This document shows positions 9,747 through 18,433 of a stretch of 64,000 bases of DNA, piece by piece. The notes beneath the pieces were generated by a model. It had not been told where the DNA came from. It searched no databases and saw nothing but the letters and a program-made list of their open reading frames with translations. This stretch comes from Collinsella aerofaciens (GTDB lineage Bacteria; Actinomycetota; Coriobacteriia; Coriobacteriales; Coriobacteriaceae): positions 238,208 to 302,207 of the forward strand of contig NZ_JAQLDQ010000001.1 of NCBI RefSeq assembly GCF_028209395.1, written 5' to 3'. The position numbers and the translations under genes are program-made. Position 1 is the first letter of the stretch; each line of letters starts with the position of its first letter.

Positions 9747-10562
9747 ATGTTGTTGTGTCCCGTTTGCCATGAGCCGTTGGTGGACGACGAGCGCGGTGCT
9801 GCATGCGCAGGCGGACATCGGTTTGACCGCGCGCGCGAGGGCTATCTGTACCTACTGCGCTCGTCCAAGAGCGGCGACTCGATGGGAGATCCCAAGTCGC
9901 AGGCGCGCAGCCGTCGCGACTTTCTGAACCGCGGTTACTATGCGCCGTTGCGCGATGCGATGGTCGAGCTGGTGCGCGAGCGGGCGGCTGGGCACGCCGC
10001 GTCTGCGAACGGCCCCATGACGTTGCTCGATATTTGCTGCGGCGAGGGCTACTACACGAGCGCCATGGGCGCGGTGCCGGGCGTGGATGCCTACGGCTTT
10101 GACCTGGGCAAAGAAATGGTGCGCCTGGCCGCCAAGCGCGGCGATGCGACCTACTTCGTGGCCAACATGAAGGACATCCCCGTGGCCGATGGCGCCTTCG
10201 ATATGGTGACCGAGCTCTTCGCTCCCTTTAACGAGCGTGAGTTTGCCCGCGTGCTGGCGCCAGAGGGCTCGCTCTACACCGTGGTGCCGGGCGCCCGTCA
10301 TCTGTTTGGGCTCAAGGAGGTACTCTACGACACGCCGTACCTTAACGATGAGAAGCTGCCGAAGACCACCGAGCTCGAGTTGGTCGGAACGCAGCGGGTG
10401 TTTGCGACTATTACGCTTCAGACCCAGGCCGACATTGAGGCGGTGTTCCAGATGACGCCGTACTACTACCGCACGCACCCTGCCGACAAAAAGCGTCTGG
10501 CAAATTTTGACACCCTTCAAACCGACATCGACTTCATCATCGCCGAGTACCGTCACTGCTAA
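9747..10562 (+). CDS. rlmA: RlmA-type 23S rRNA (guanine-N1)-methyltransferase
   Basis: A 271-residue SAM-dependent methyltransferase. The N-terminal zinc knuckle has ligands at C4, C7, C20 and H24 (CPVC ... CAGGH), the hallmark of RlmA/TlrB enzymes that methylate G745 or G748 in 23S rRNA hairpin 35. The SAM-binding loop is LLDICCGEGYY near residue 92. The C-terminal MTPYYYRTHPADK is also typical. ATG at 9747 follows AAGGAG. Whether it is the RlmA-I or RlmA-II (tylosin-resistance) class is not resolved; a housekeeping role is most likely. Confidence 0.85.
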   Translation: MLLCPVCHEPLVDDERGAACAGGHRFDRAREGYLYLLRSSKSGDSMGDPKSQARSRRDFLNRGYYAPLRDAMVELVRERAAGHAASANGPMTLLDICCGEGYYTSAMGAVPGVDAYGFDLGKEMVRLAAKRGDATYFVANMKDIPVADGAFDMVTELFAPFNEREFARVLAPEGSLYTVVPGARHLFGLKEVLYDTPYLNDEKLPKTTELELVGTQRVFATITLQTQADIEAVFQMTPYYYRTHPADKKRLANFDTLQTDIDFIIAEYRHC

Positions 10563-10563
10563 C

Positions 10564-10616
10564 AACCTGCCAAAAAGGGACAGGTTTATTTTGGTAGGTT
10601 TTATCTGGGCAAACGT
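10564..10616. repeat. Intergenic repeat, GGGACAGGTTTATTTTGG family copy 1
   Basis: The block begins ACCTGCC, contains GGGACAGGTTTATTTTGG and ends TTTTATCTGGGCAAACGT. Near-identical blocks occur at 58976-59029 and, in a longer two-sided form, at 36745-36846. Here it begins two bases after the rlmA stop codon. Confidence 0.85.
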
Positions 10617-10655
10617 AAAGGGCCGACCGCGTTGCTACGCGATCGGCCCTTTTTA
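10617..10655. terminator. Rho-independent terminator
   Basis: AAAGGGCCGA pairs with ATCGGCCCTTT around a CGCGT/ACGCG inner stem and is followed by a T run, between rlmA and the convergent 4-TM gene. The A run on the other side allows use on both strands. Confidence 0.8.
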
Positions 10656-10690
10656 GCTGCTTGATAGCAGAGGTTATGAGAAGTGGTCGC

Positions 10691-11095
10691 TTACAGGCGG
10701 TCCTTGTTCTCGACCTTAACGGCGTGTGCCTGCTGAACAAAGAACAGGTCGTAGACCACGATGACAAAGGCCCCAATATTGAGGGCGCTGCCGCCCAGCG
10801 CAGGAAGGGTAAGCACCGCCTGGGCAAGCGTGACTACCGCGGCAACAATACCGAGCTTAAACGCGCCATCTACTTGCGAAGGCTTGTTGGCACCCTTGAT
10901 GCCCGCAACGCCCGCGGCAAGGTCGACGAGGCCCTTGGCGATAATCACGACCGCGGCGAGCATGGCGTTCGGGCCGAATGTGGAATAATCGAGGTTGTTC
11001 GTGGCAATGCCGACGCCGGCGATGACGAGGTCGGAGATGCCCCGAATTAAGTAGATGAGGGCAAGGATTTTGAGTGTCTTGCGAGCGAAACTCAT
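10691..11095 (-). CDS. Small 4-TM membrane protein (paralogue of 12415-12813)
   Basis: A 134-residue protein with four hydrophobic segments and a short charged C-terminus. I do not recognise a named family. The start is set at the ATG at 11095, which has GAAAGGA upstream and begins MSFARKTLKILALIYLIRG, closely paralleling MSNNRKVLKVMSIIYLLGG of the protein encoded at 12415-12813. The two share length, topology and the motif with YDLFFVQQ or AVYFVFAN near the end, so they are paralogues. It diverges from the LysR gene at 11293, which might regulate it. Confidence 0.7.
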   Translation of the reverse strand: MSFARKTLKILALIYLIRGISDLVIAGVGIATNNLDYSTFGPNAMLAAVVIIAKGLVDLAAGVAGIKGANKPSQVDGAFKLGIVAAVVTLAQAVLTLPALGGSALNIGAFVIVVYDLFFVQQAHAVKVENKDRL

Positions 11096-11188
11096 GGCTG
11101 GGTCCTTTCGAAGTGGACATGACGTATTTGATGCGCACGCATGACGCATGTCGCGAAACATATTGTAATTCAACGAGGTACGGTGTGC

Positions 11189-11207
11189 GTTCATCCAATA
11201 GTTGAAC
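11189..11207. promoter_or_regulatory. Candidate LysR box
   Basis: GTTCA and TGAAC form an inverted repeat spaced by 9 bp, containing T-N11-A, in the divergent region between the 4-TM gene and the LysR gene. This is the expected position for a LysR autoregulatory site; the role is inferred. Confidence 0.4.
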
Positions 11208-11292
11208 GCTCCGTTCGTGACGGGGATGACACTTGCGTTGTGCTAGGTTTTTGTTTAACTGGATCAAACTGTGCTTTTTTTAGAGGTGAATA

Positions 11293-12174
11293 GTGAATAT
11301 CAAGCAGGTCGGCTATTTTGTCGCCGTATTCGAGACGAAGAGTTTCACTGCTGCGGCGCATCAGCGCAACGTGACCGTTCAGGCCATTTCCAAGTCCATT
11401 AGTGAGCTCGAGCAGTTTTTTAACGTTCAGCTTTTTGAGCGTGGAAATAGCGGCGTCAAGCCGACTCAGGCCGGCCGCAGCTTTTATGCCAAGGCTCGCC
11501 TCGCCGTCGAAGCATATCGCGAAGTTGAAAACTTTGACCCGTCTGGATGCGACCTGACCGTCTCGTCGGCCTCTGGGCCGCAAACGATGCCGGAGCTCTC
11601 GATTGGCCTGTGCGCTCCCGCACTCGATAACGAAGATAAGCTCTATAAGGGACTGTCTGCGCTTATCATGCGTAGCGTGAGCGTGCGGGTGAAGTTTTGC
11701 ACCGTGCATCCCGGAGTTGCCCAGCAGCAGCTCGAGGAGGGCGGCCTCGATGCTTTGCTTACGGTGGGTACCTATGAACATACCAATGATGATTGCGAGC
11801 AGCTGGGAACCCTGCCCACGGGTATTGTCGTCGCCGCCGACCATCCGCTCGGCAAGAGGCCCTTTGTGACTGTGGCTGATCTGAGTTCATATCCGGTAGG
11901 ACAGTCGGCCGCGTTCGATAGCTTTAACAACTCGATTTTTTGGCAGTACAAAAGCAGCGGTGTCCTAGGCGAGACGCGCGTTATCGATAGCCCCGCTCAA
12001 TTTGGGTCGTTTTTGGTGGCCGAGCGCGGCTTTTTCTTAAACGCCATTCTTCCCGTTCCCGGTCAGATCGCCAGCGGGTTTGAGATTGTTCCCATTGTGG
12101 GTGAAGGGGCCCTGACGGTTCCGGTGTGCTTAGTTTCCCTTAAAGATGAAAACCCCAAGCCTATCACGTCGTAG
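11293..12174 (+). CDS. LysR-family regulator with 3' frameshift
   Basis: A 293-residue LysR regulator: N-terminal winged helix (residues 1-60, with SFTAAAHQRNVTVQAISKSI) and a C-terminal effector domain. The start is GTG at 11293 after GAGGTGA. The end is abnormal: the frame stops at 12172-12174, yet the -1 shifted frame continues in plausible LysR-like sequence (AYHVVENYLIRMVGC) to a TAG at 12225-12227. Restoring one A in the CCCCAAG run at 12153-12159 joins the two parts into a normal tail of about 20 extra residues. This is either a real one-base deletion or a sequencing error. Confidence 0.8.
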   Translation: MNIKQVGYFVAVFETKSFTAAAHQRNVTVQAISKSISELEQFFNVQLFERGNSGVKPTQAGRSFYAKARLAVEAYREVENFDPSGCDLTVSSASGPQTMPELSIGLCAPALDNEDKLYKGLSALIMRSVSVRVKFCTVHPGVAQQQLEEGGLDALLTVGTYEHTNDDCEQLGTLPTGIVVAADHPLGKRPFVTVADLSSYPVGQSAAFDSFNNSIFWQYKSSGVLGETRVIDSPAQFGSFLVAERGFFLNAILPVPGQIASGFEIVPIVGEGALTVPVCLVSLKDENPKPITS

Positions 12175-12333
12175 AGAACTACTTGATTCGCATGGTGGGC
12201 TGTGTCAACGGGTCCGCTGCTCGCTAGCATATCCGTCGATGCGCTTGCCGCTGTCGGCTCGGCCGCCCGGCGGCATACTGTCGATTGCGGCATACCGCGA
12301 CGATCGACAGCATGCGAAGACCAACCATAGCGC

Positions 12334-12379
12334 GCCGCCCTCCGTTTCTCGTCAACTTGAGAAGCGGAGGGCGGCTTGT
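12334..12379 (+). terminator. Rho-independent terminator
   Basis: GCCGCCCTCCGTTTCTC (12334-12350) pairs perfectly, apart from one mismatch, with its complement at 12359-12375, followed by TTGTT. It lies after the LysR gene and before the convergent 4-TM gene. Confidence 0.8.
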
Positions 12380-12414
12380 TATATGTAGCGCTCTGTACAG
12401 TTGGGCCAGATACC

Positions 12415-12813
12415 CTAGCTCAGGCGCTCCTGGCTTTCCCTTTTAACGCGGTTGGCGAAAACGAAGTACACGGCACTTACGACCACGGCAGTGACATCGG
12501 TGGCGCTGGTGCCGATTCCGCCCAAGAAGGGCTCGGAAAGCAGCAGGCTCACCACGGCGCATACCAGGCAAATGATAGCCCAGACCCAAACAATACCGAT
12601 CTTGCTGGGGTTATTTGAGGCACGGATGCCCAGCGCGGCAGCGATGATTTCGATGACGCCCATTACGATGACGGCGACGCTGTAAACCGAGAGATCGCCG
12701 CTGGCGTCGCCCGAAGCCGCAGTGAATGCAAACGCGCCCGCGGCGATGCTGAACATACCTCCCAGTAGATAGATGATGGACATGACCTTTAGGACTTTAC
12801 GGTTGTTGCTCAT
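12415..12813 (-). CDS. Small 4-TM membrane protein (paralogue of 10691-11095)
   Basis: A 132-residue protein with four predicted membrane segments, a lysine-arginine-rich tail (NRVKRESQERLS) and no recognised family. N-terminus and overall layout match the 134-residue protein on the other side of the LysR gene. ATG at 12813 is preceded by GGAAAGGAACC. It is followed by no partner gene. A role in the membrane is the only safe statement. Confidence 0.7.
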   Translation of the reverse strand: MSNNRKVLKVMSIIYLLGGMFSIAAGAFAFTAASGDASGDLSVYSVAVIVMGVIEIIAAALGIRASNNPSKIGIVWVWAIICLVCAVVSLLLSEPFLGGIGTSATDVTAVVVSAVYFVFANRVKRESQERLS

Positions 12814-12880
12814 ACTCGGTTCCTTTCCCTTGAGCCGTTATGATGCCGTGCGTGTATTGCCTGGCACCATGAATAACCGG

Positions 12881-15800
12881 TTACTGGTTGGCGGGTTCGT
12901 TGCCCAGGTCTTGCGAGGCGAGTTTCTGTTCTTCGTTAAACTCGTCCGCTTCGGCGAGTTCTTCGGCGGTGACTGCCCTTGGAGCGGGCTCAACGGCATC
13001 GCAATGATCGAAAACGAGCTGATAGGGGGCGATGTCGCGGCGGGAAAGCAAGAGCTTTACCTCGCGGCGCAAAGAACGCATGACGCTGCCGCGGTCTATC
13101 TCCTTGCAGGTGGCGACGACGCGAATGGTCATAGCGGTACTGCTAAGGTCGACCACGCCCTTGTAGAAGGGGCCATCGATAATGGCGGGAACGCGGTCAT
13201 GCACGCTTTTGAGCTCGTCTTTAAGCACCTTTTCGACATAGGGCAGAGATTCTCCCACCGGCAAGGTGATGTCTATGCTGGCGTAAGAATTAAGTTTGGT
13301 CATGTTGGTGACATTCGAAATCGAGCTGTTGCGCAGCAGTAGAACATTACCGTTGCCGTCATTGATCTTTGTGGTTCGCACGCCAATCTCCATGACGGTG
13401 CCGGTGTTGCCACCAACCGATATGACGTCTCCAACGCGGAACTCGCCTTCAAAGATAATAAAGAGCCCGCACAGAATATCCGTGATGAGGTCTTTGGCTC
13501 CAAAGGAGACGGCGAGCGTGATGATGCCCGCCGAGGCTAAAAGCGTTGCGGTGTCGACGCCCAAAACACCGAGGCACCAATAGAGCATCGCGATGAGAGT
13601 TCCGTATTGTGTCAGGCTCGAGAGAAGGCGGCAGATCGTCTCACCGCGTGCTCCAAGTACATTGGACAACATGCGAAGGAGCGCCTGTGCGATTGCGCAC
13701 ACTGTGAGCGCCACACAGGCGTACATGATTGAGGCGGTGAGCGCGAATATGTTGAGGCCGTGCTGCCAGTCGTTACCCAGGATATAGGTGAATACCGACC
13801 GCGGGCCAAACAGCGTGTCTTTAAACAAGACGGCCAAAAAGACGATAAACACGGCGATACCGGTAAACCATCTAAGGACCGTGCCGAGTTTTTGCTCAGG
13901 GGTTTTATCCTCCCACTTAAAGGAGATGTTGAGCCATCGGCCAATGGCACTTTCGCTGTTTTTTACACGGCCGTCGGACGTCGTGACGGTTATGTTTTGC
14001 CGTCTTGCCGAGACATCGCCTTCGCGCTTCGAATGATGTTCTTCGACTTTTATGGTGTCGAGCGTCAGCAACGGGTAGATAAGGGCAAAGCATATGGCGG
14101 CGATGATTCCGGTTGCGATGGTGAGCGGAACGCGCTGGTGCATAAAGGAGTCTTCGGGTGCCGCGACGTAAACGTAATAGTCGCCAGTTTCCAAGCAGGA
14201 GGCGTAGAGTTTTTGGTTGTCGATGTAGACGAAGTCGTTAAAGCCGTCTGCAAGGTGCTCGTCAGTCAGTCCTATTTCGGATGCCTTTTTCCCCACAAGA
14301 AGATTGTTGGGATGATATGCGACGGCATCGTCTTTTTTGTCGATTGCAAAGGCGAAGCCTCCGGCGCCTGCCTTGATGCCATCGAGCACTGCGTCGATCT
14401 TGGTGCTCTTGAGCATTTCTTCTAAGCGCATGGGGCGCACGGCAATCTGCGCGATTCCATCTGCAATGCCATCCTGATCGTAGAGCGCGACTCCGATGTA
14501 CTGATATGTCTCGCCGGTGGTTCTGTTGATAGAGAGGGGCTGAATATACTCATCCTTACCACCCAAAAGCGAGCGGAACTCGTAGGAGGAGTCGCCGTAC
14601 TTGGTCGAAAGGCTATAGGATCGCTGCGACGTGCTCGAGCTCGTCATATTGCCGTCGCCGTCGTAGAGATAAATTGACTCGATGTTGAGCGTTTCTGCCA
14701 AGCCGTGCAGGTCGGCTCGCGTGGCGAGTTCTGGATTGTGCTCAACGATGTAGGCGATAATGTGGCAGGCGGTGGCATAGTGCTCGCTATATTGCCTCGT
14801 GAGTTCATCCTCGCGCATCGCATTGTTTTTGAGCGTTTGATCAATCTGCTCTATGCGCTCTCGATTGACCGTCGCCTGGCTCGAAAGGGCAAAGAGCGTT
14901 TGCATATAGAAGGTTACCGCCAAAAGCAAGACGAGTCCTGCAACGGACAAGGCTGTTGCGCGCCTGCCCACGGCGGGGTTAAACCGAAGGTCGCGACCGA
15001 TCTTGACGTATTCGTGGTCGCCGTGGTCGTTATGCTCGTCATCCGCTAGGACAAACAGGTCATAGAGCGCCACGGCGGCGACGATTGCGATGAAGGCAAA
15101 GAGGATGACGCCCACGGTGATGTTGCGTGCGGTGGCGGTGTCGCTTTCGGGAATGGCGAGAACGTAATAGGTGTCATCGACCAACTTGACGCGACAATAC
15201 AGGCTTGTGTTTTTGACGGACGTGACGAACGTCTTGCCGTCCTCAAGATTGCCCATGTCGATGCCGTGGTCGAGCGCATCGGTACCTATCATGTTCTGAT
15301 CGGGATGGTAGGTGATCAGGTGCGTTTTTGCCGATACGGCGAGGACATATCCGTGGCTGCCGAGCGAGATGTTCTTGAGCGTGCTCTCGGTCGAGCCGGT
15401 GTCCTTGACAAGGTCGTGCAGCTCTTGGGGATTTTGCTCTACGATGACCATGGTGTCGTCGTCGATTTTGGCGGCATAGTATCGCATGAGCCAGTCTTGA
15501 TCGGGAAGATCGACCTCAACTGGATCGGAGGGCTTTCCGGTCTCGAAGCACTGACGTAGCAGGTTGAAACGGGCACGGCTAAAATCGGCTTTGGTGTCGG
15601 CTGCTTTGGCGATGATGGAACCGTCGCGTCGAGCGATAAGAACGTTATCGACCTTGAGCAGATTCTTGAACTCGGCCATTTTGGCATCGGTCGCTTCATA
15701 ACCGGCATCGTTGGCCGCCATAAATGCGATGCTTGCGGCACGCGTGCGATACAGGTCATCAAATGTTTGGGTGTTGTCTTTCGTTTCCGACCGGGCCGTT

Positions 15801-15964
15801 TTAACGAGAGCGGGGAGTTCGGCGGCAACGCGATCGAATTCCAGGGCATATTCCTCTTGCGATAGACGTGTTTGCATCGAGGCGAGTAGGAGTCCCATCG
15901 CTAACGTGCAGACGGCTACGGCAATGGCAAGCGCCACGGACTTCTGTTTGAGTCGCTTGGACAT
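12881..15964 (-). CDS. Double-Cache sensor fused to MscS mechanosensitive channel
   Basis: A very long MscS-family protein (1027 residues; E. coli MscS has 286). Order: TM helix (10-30), extracytoplasmic Cache-like sensor (about 40-270), TM (280-300), TM (335-357), a second Cache-like sensor (about 365-610), TM (615-640), three TMs of the channel (about 695-800), then the MscS beta domain. The pore-lining helix and following strand are visible as LLASAGIITLAVSFGAKDLI and EGEFRVGDVI. Both sensor segments contain Cache-like phrases (GGFAFAIDKK, YHPNN and YHPDQN). AAGGAA precedes the ATG. Its start lies 12 bp after a solute-binding lipoprotein gene, suggesting ligand-gated control of the channel. 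Confidence 0.8.
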   Translation of the reverse strand: MSKRLKQKSVALAIAVAVCTLAMGLLLASMQTRLSQEEYALEFDRVAAELPALVKTARSETKDNTQTFDDLYRTRAASIAFMAANDAGYEATDAKMAEFKNLLKVDNVLIARRDGSIIAKAADTKADFSRARFNLLRQCFETGKPSDPVEVDLPDQDWLMRYYAAKIDDDTMVIVEQNPQELHDLVKDTGSTESTLKNISLGSHGYVLAVSAKTHLITYHPDQNMIGTDALDHGIDMGNLEDGKTFVTSVKNTSLYCRVKLVDDTYYVLAIPESDTATARNITVGVILFAFIAIVAAVALYDLFVLADDEHNDHGDHEYVKIGRDLRFNPAVGRRATALSVAGLVLLLAVTFYMQTLFALSSQATVNRERIEQIDQTLKNNAMREDELTRQYSEHYATACHIIAYIVEHNPELATRADLHGLAETLNIESIYLYDGDGNMTSSSTSQRSYSLSTKYGDSSYEFRSLLGGKDEYIQPLSINRTTGETYQYIGVALYDQDGIADGIAQIAVRPMRLEEMLKSTKIDAVLDGIKAGAGGFAFAIDKKDDAVAYHPNNLLVGKKASEIGLTDEHLADGFNDFVYIDNQKLYASCLETGDYYVYVAAPEDSFMHQRVPLTIATGIIAAICFALIYPLLTLDTIKVEEHHSKREGDVSARRQNITVTTSDGRVKNSESAIGRWLNISFKWEDKTPEQKLGTVLRWFTGIAVFIVFLAVLFKDTLFGPRSVFTYILGNDWQHGLNIFALTASIMYACVALTVCAIAQALLRMLSNVLGARGETICRLLSSLTQYGTLIAMLYWCLGVLGVDTATLLASAGIITLAVSFGAKDLITDILCGLFIIFEGEFRVGDVISVGGNTGTVMEIGVRTTKINDGNGNVLLLRNSSISNVTNMTKLNSYASIDITLPVGESLPYVEKVLKDELKSVHDRVPAIIDGPFYKGVVDLSSTAMTIRVVATCKEIDRGSVMRSLRREVKLLLSRRDIAPYQLVFDHCDAVEPAPRAVTAEELAEADEFNEEQKLASQDLGNEPANQ

Positions 15965-15976
15965 AGGCGGATTTCC

Positions 15977-16816
15977 TTAGTTCCATTTCTTGATGAGCGT
16001 ATCGATTGTTTTGTCTTTGAGCATTGAGCGCACTTCGGCGGCGATCTCGGGTGAAAGCTCGGAGCCCTTTTGTGTTGCGACGGCGTAGCGCTGTGGGTTG
16101 ATGCCAAAATCGGGCAGGACGGTGCGCTCGTCATCGAGATAGGTTTTGGCAATGGCGCCGTCTGTCGCCATGGCGTCGACGTCGCCGGCTTCCAATGCTT
16201 GGGAAAGCTCAGCGTAGCTTGCGTATTGGCTTAGATGCCATGTGTCGTAGTCGATGCTGCCGCTCTCGGCATCCTGTTGCCGGGGTGTGCCGTCCGAAAC
16301 CCCCAGCTCCAAAAACTTCGCGGCAAGTTGAGGCGCGGCGTTCGTTCCGGTTACCGTGCCAATGGTTCCGCCTTCAAGCTGGGAAAAGGATTGAATCAGC
16401 GATGTGTTTTCGACAACAAGAATGACCGAATCGGTGTAGTAGGCGGCAGAGAAGTCAAAGAGCCTTTTGCGTTCGTCGCTCATCGAGTAGCAAGCGATCA
16501 GACAATCGACGTTTCCCGACGAGAGCATTTCTTCGCGCGTTTCGGGCGTTACGGTTACAAACGAACAGTCTCCATAACCGAGACGGTTTGCCAGCTCATT
16601 GGCGAGGTCGATTTCGAATCCGTAGTACTTGCCGTTGTTGGGATTACGCTCGCTAAACCCGACGATATCTGAGCGGACGCCTACACTCAGTTTGCCCTTG
16701 CCCGACATGCCGGAATTGCCGTTTGAGCATGCTGGCAGCACCATGGCTGCAAGCGCGGCTCCGGTTGCCGAGATTGCCAGCCGGCAGGCCTTCCGGCGTG
16801 TGACTGAATGGTCCAT
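15977..16816 (-). CDS. Amino-acid-type solute-binding lipoprotein (SBP_bac_3)
   Basis: A 279-residue extracytoplasmic solute-binding protein of the polar amino acid type. A twin-arginine-bearing signal (TRRKACRLA) leads to the lipobox VLPAC with acylated Cys30. Family features follow: GKYYGFEIDLANELANRLG, DCLIACYSMSDERKRLFDFS, and the hinge strand GTIGTVTG. The second ATG (16816) is chosen since GTGAGGA sits 7 bases ahead of it but only one base from the first. No ABC permease or ATPase is nearby; instead the sensor-MscS gene follows after 12 bp. The ligand is probably an amino acid. Confidence 0.8.
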   Translation of the reverse strand: MDHSVTRRKACRLAISATGAALAAMVLPACSNGNSGMSGKGKLSVGVRSDIVGFSERNPNNGKYYGFEIDLANELANRLGYGDCSFVTVTPETREEMLSSGNVDCLIACYSMSDERKRLFDFSAAYYTDSVILVVENTSLIQSFSQLEGGTIGTVTGTNAAPQLAAKFLELGVSDGTPRQQDAESGSIDYDTWHLSQYASYAELSQALEAGDVDAMATDGAIAKTYLDDERTVLPDFGINPQRYAVATQKGSELSPEIAAEVRSMLKDKTIDTLIKKWN

Positions 16817-17100
16817 TTGCATTCCTCACGACGAATGTTCAGTTCTTCAATGATATGGACGGGTAACTATGGAAGCGTCGTGAAGCGGTAGGTAAACGAA
16901 GGGTTGAGGTGGAGGGCAAAATCTGTTGGGATTTGGCACGTTATTGCTCAATAGATGCCAGCATGCGCCTGAAAGCGCTTCTCGCCTGTGCAGGGCAATC
17001 TTTCAAAAAAGAAAGCCAGCTGTAAGCCAAATCGATGGCAGCTCACGTGCGGCGCTGAGATGATGGGGCCGTAACAAGGAGCTGGTCTCAAGGAGGAGCC

Positions 17101-17244
17101 ATGATGTACGGAGCAGGGCAAGTGCGTGAGCCGCGGTCGTTGGGAAGGCGCATGGGTGATTCTGTGATCGCTGCCGTGTGCACGGGATTGATGGCGGTGC
17201 TTTGCATTGGGATGCTGTGGGCCATGTCGCATGTGGGACAATAG
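17101..17244 (+). CDS. 47-residue single-TM small protein
   Basis: A short gene with a near-perfect ribosome site (AAGGAGGAGCC directly before ATG ATG). The product has a polar N-terminus (MMYGAGQVREPRSLGRRMGD) and one membrane helix of about 20 residues ending in MSHVGQ. Coding is supported by the ribosome site, the in-frame hydrophobic block and its spacing 63 bp before the next gene. I do not recognise it. It may be co-transcribed with the methyltransferase that follows. Confidence 0.55.
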   Translation: MMYGAGQVREPRSLGRRMGDSVIAAVCTGLMAVLCIGMLWAMSHVGQ

Positions 17245-17307
17245 CGGACGGTTGGGTGCCGACATTAACGGCGCCTGCGTATCCGTTTTGCTTGTGAAGG
17301 AGTGCCC

Positions 17308-18012
17308 ATGGGCGTCGTCGATCCCTTTTCTGTTGCTCGGGCCGCGGGGCTTGAGCTGACCGGGAAGCCCGAGGGCCTTACGCTCACCGACGGCACGATG
17401 GAGTTGCGTGCCGATTTTGGCCGCATGCTTCCACGGCTCAAGCAGGGCCGTTTGCAGCAAGAGCTACTGGTGAAGGCTGCGCGCACAAAAGGCATCGAGC
17501 AACCATGGGCGATTGATGCCACAGCAGGCTTTGGCGAGGACTCGCTGCTGCTGGCGGCCGCGGGCTTTACCGTCGATCTGTATGAGCAGGATTGCGTGAT
17601 CGCGGCGCTGCTCCAGGATGCCCTGGATCGCGCGGCAGATGATCCGGCGCTTGCGGCCGCCGTGGCGCGCATGCACTTACATGCGGGCGAGGACAGCATT
17701 GCCGGTCTTCGCCATACGGCCGAGCTGGTCGAGCGGGGCGAGCTTGCGGCTCCCGACGTGGTGTACCTGGATCCCATGTTTCCCGAGCGCACCAAGAGCG
17801 CGGCGGTTAAAAAGAAGTTCCAGCTCTTGCACCATTTGGAGCAGCCGTGCGCCGATGAGGAGACGCTGGTCGAAGCCGCGCTTGCGGTGCACCCGCGCAA
17901 GGTTGTTATCAAGCGGCCGGTGAAGGGGCCGCTGTTTGCCGGCATCAAGCCGAGCTATCAGCTTGCGGGCAAGGCTGTCCGCTACGATGTCTTGGTGCCG
18001 CCGCGCCCGTAG
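17308..18012 (+). CDS. rsmJ: RsmJ-like 16S rRNA methyltransferase
   Basis: A 234-residue SAM-dependent methyltransferase. The SAM loop is AIDATAGFGEDSLLLAA near residues 70-86 and the catalytic strand is YLDPMFPER near 154, both distinctive of RsmJ (YhiQ), which makes m2G1516 in 16S rRNA. KKKFQLLHHLEQP and KRPVKGP are also RsmJ-like. ATG at 17308 follows GAAGGAG with five bases between; a GTG six bases upstream overlaps that site. Length is near the E. coli protein (250). Confidence 0.8.
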   Translation: MGVVDPFSVARAAGLELTGKPEGLTLTDGTMELRADFGRMLPRLKQGRLQQELLVKAARTKGIEQPWAIDATAGFGEDSLLLAAAGFTVDLYEQDCVIAALLQDALDRAADDPALAAAVARMHLHAGEDSIAGLRHTAELVERGELAAPDVVYLDPMFPERTKSAAVKKKFQLLHHLEQPCADEETLVEAALAVHPRKVVIKRPVKGPLFAGIKPSYQLAGKAVRYDVLVPPRP

Positions 18013-18060
18013 CCTGCGCGCGATGGCCGGCGATGTGTCGGTGCCGTGCCGCTGCGGAGT

Positions 18061-18357
18061 CTATTTCCAGGGGTGCGACGTCAGGTGCCACCCGCCGCAG
18101 TATTCACATTTGTAGCAGGCCAAGCCACGTCGTCCACGGTTTTCGCAGTCGGCCATAACGGCCTCGGCCTCGGTGCGTGTGTCGTAGCGGTTTTTGCGCT
18201 CGCACGACTTGTAGCGCCAAGCCTCATCGCGCTCGGCGTCCAGGGCATCGCGGCGCTCGTCCTCGCGCGCAAACAGGTCGCTCATATCGCCGCCGGTGGC
18301 AGCGCCCAAAAACTCGCTTTTGGCCTTTGACCAGGCGGCTCGCTTTTTGCTTCCCAT
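18061..18357 (-). CDS. Small Cys-rich zinc-ribbon-like protein
   Basis: A 98-residue basic and charged protein. The C-terminal part carries a likely zinc site: C.. and CYKCEYCGGWHLTS (Cys at three positions plus His). The middle is an acidic helix (LFAREDERRDALDAERDE). The ATG at 18357 has AGGGAG upstream, and upstream in-frame codons to 18474 lack a ribosome site. It diverges from the GNAT gene with a short promoter region. No function is recognised; nucleic-acid binding is a guess from the ribbon. Confidence 0.6.
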   Translation of the reverse strand: MGSKKRAAWSKAKSEFLGAATGGDMSDLFAREDERRDALDAERDEAWRYKSCERKNRYDTRTEAEAVMADCENRGRRGLACYKCEYCGGWHLTSHPWK

Positions 18358-18433
18358 CCGCTCCCTGCCCTTTCCAAACGCTGGTATCATTGCCCAATCA
18401 AAGTGATACCAATAAACGTGAGGCCGCCGCGTG

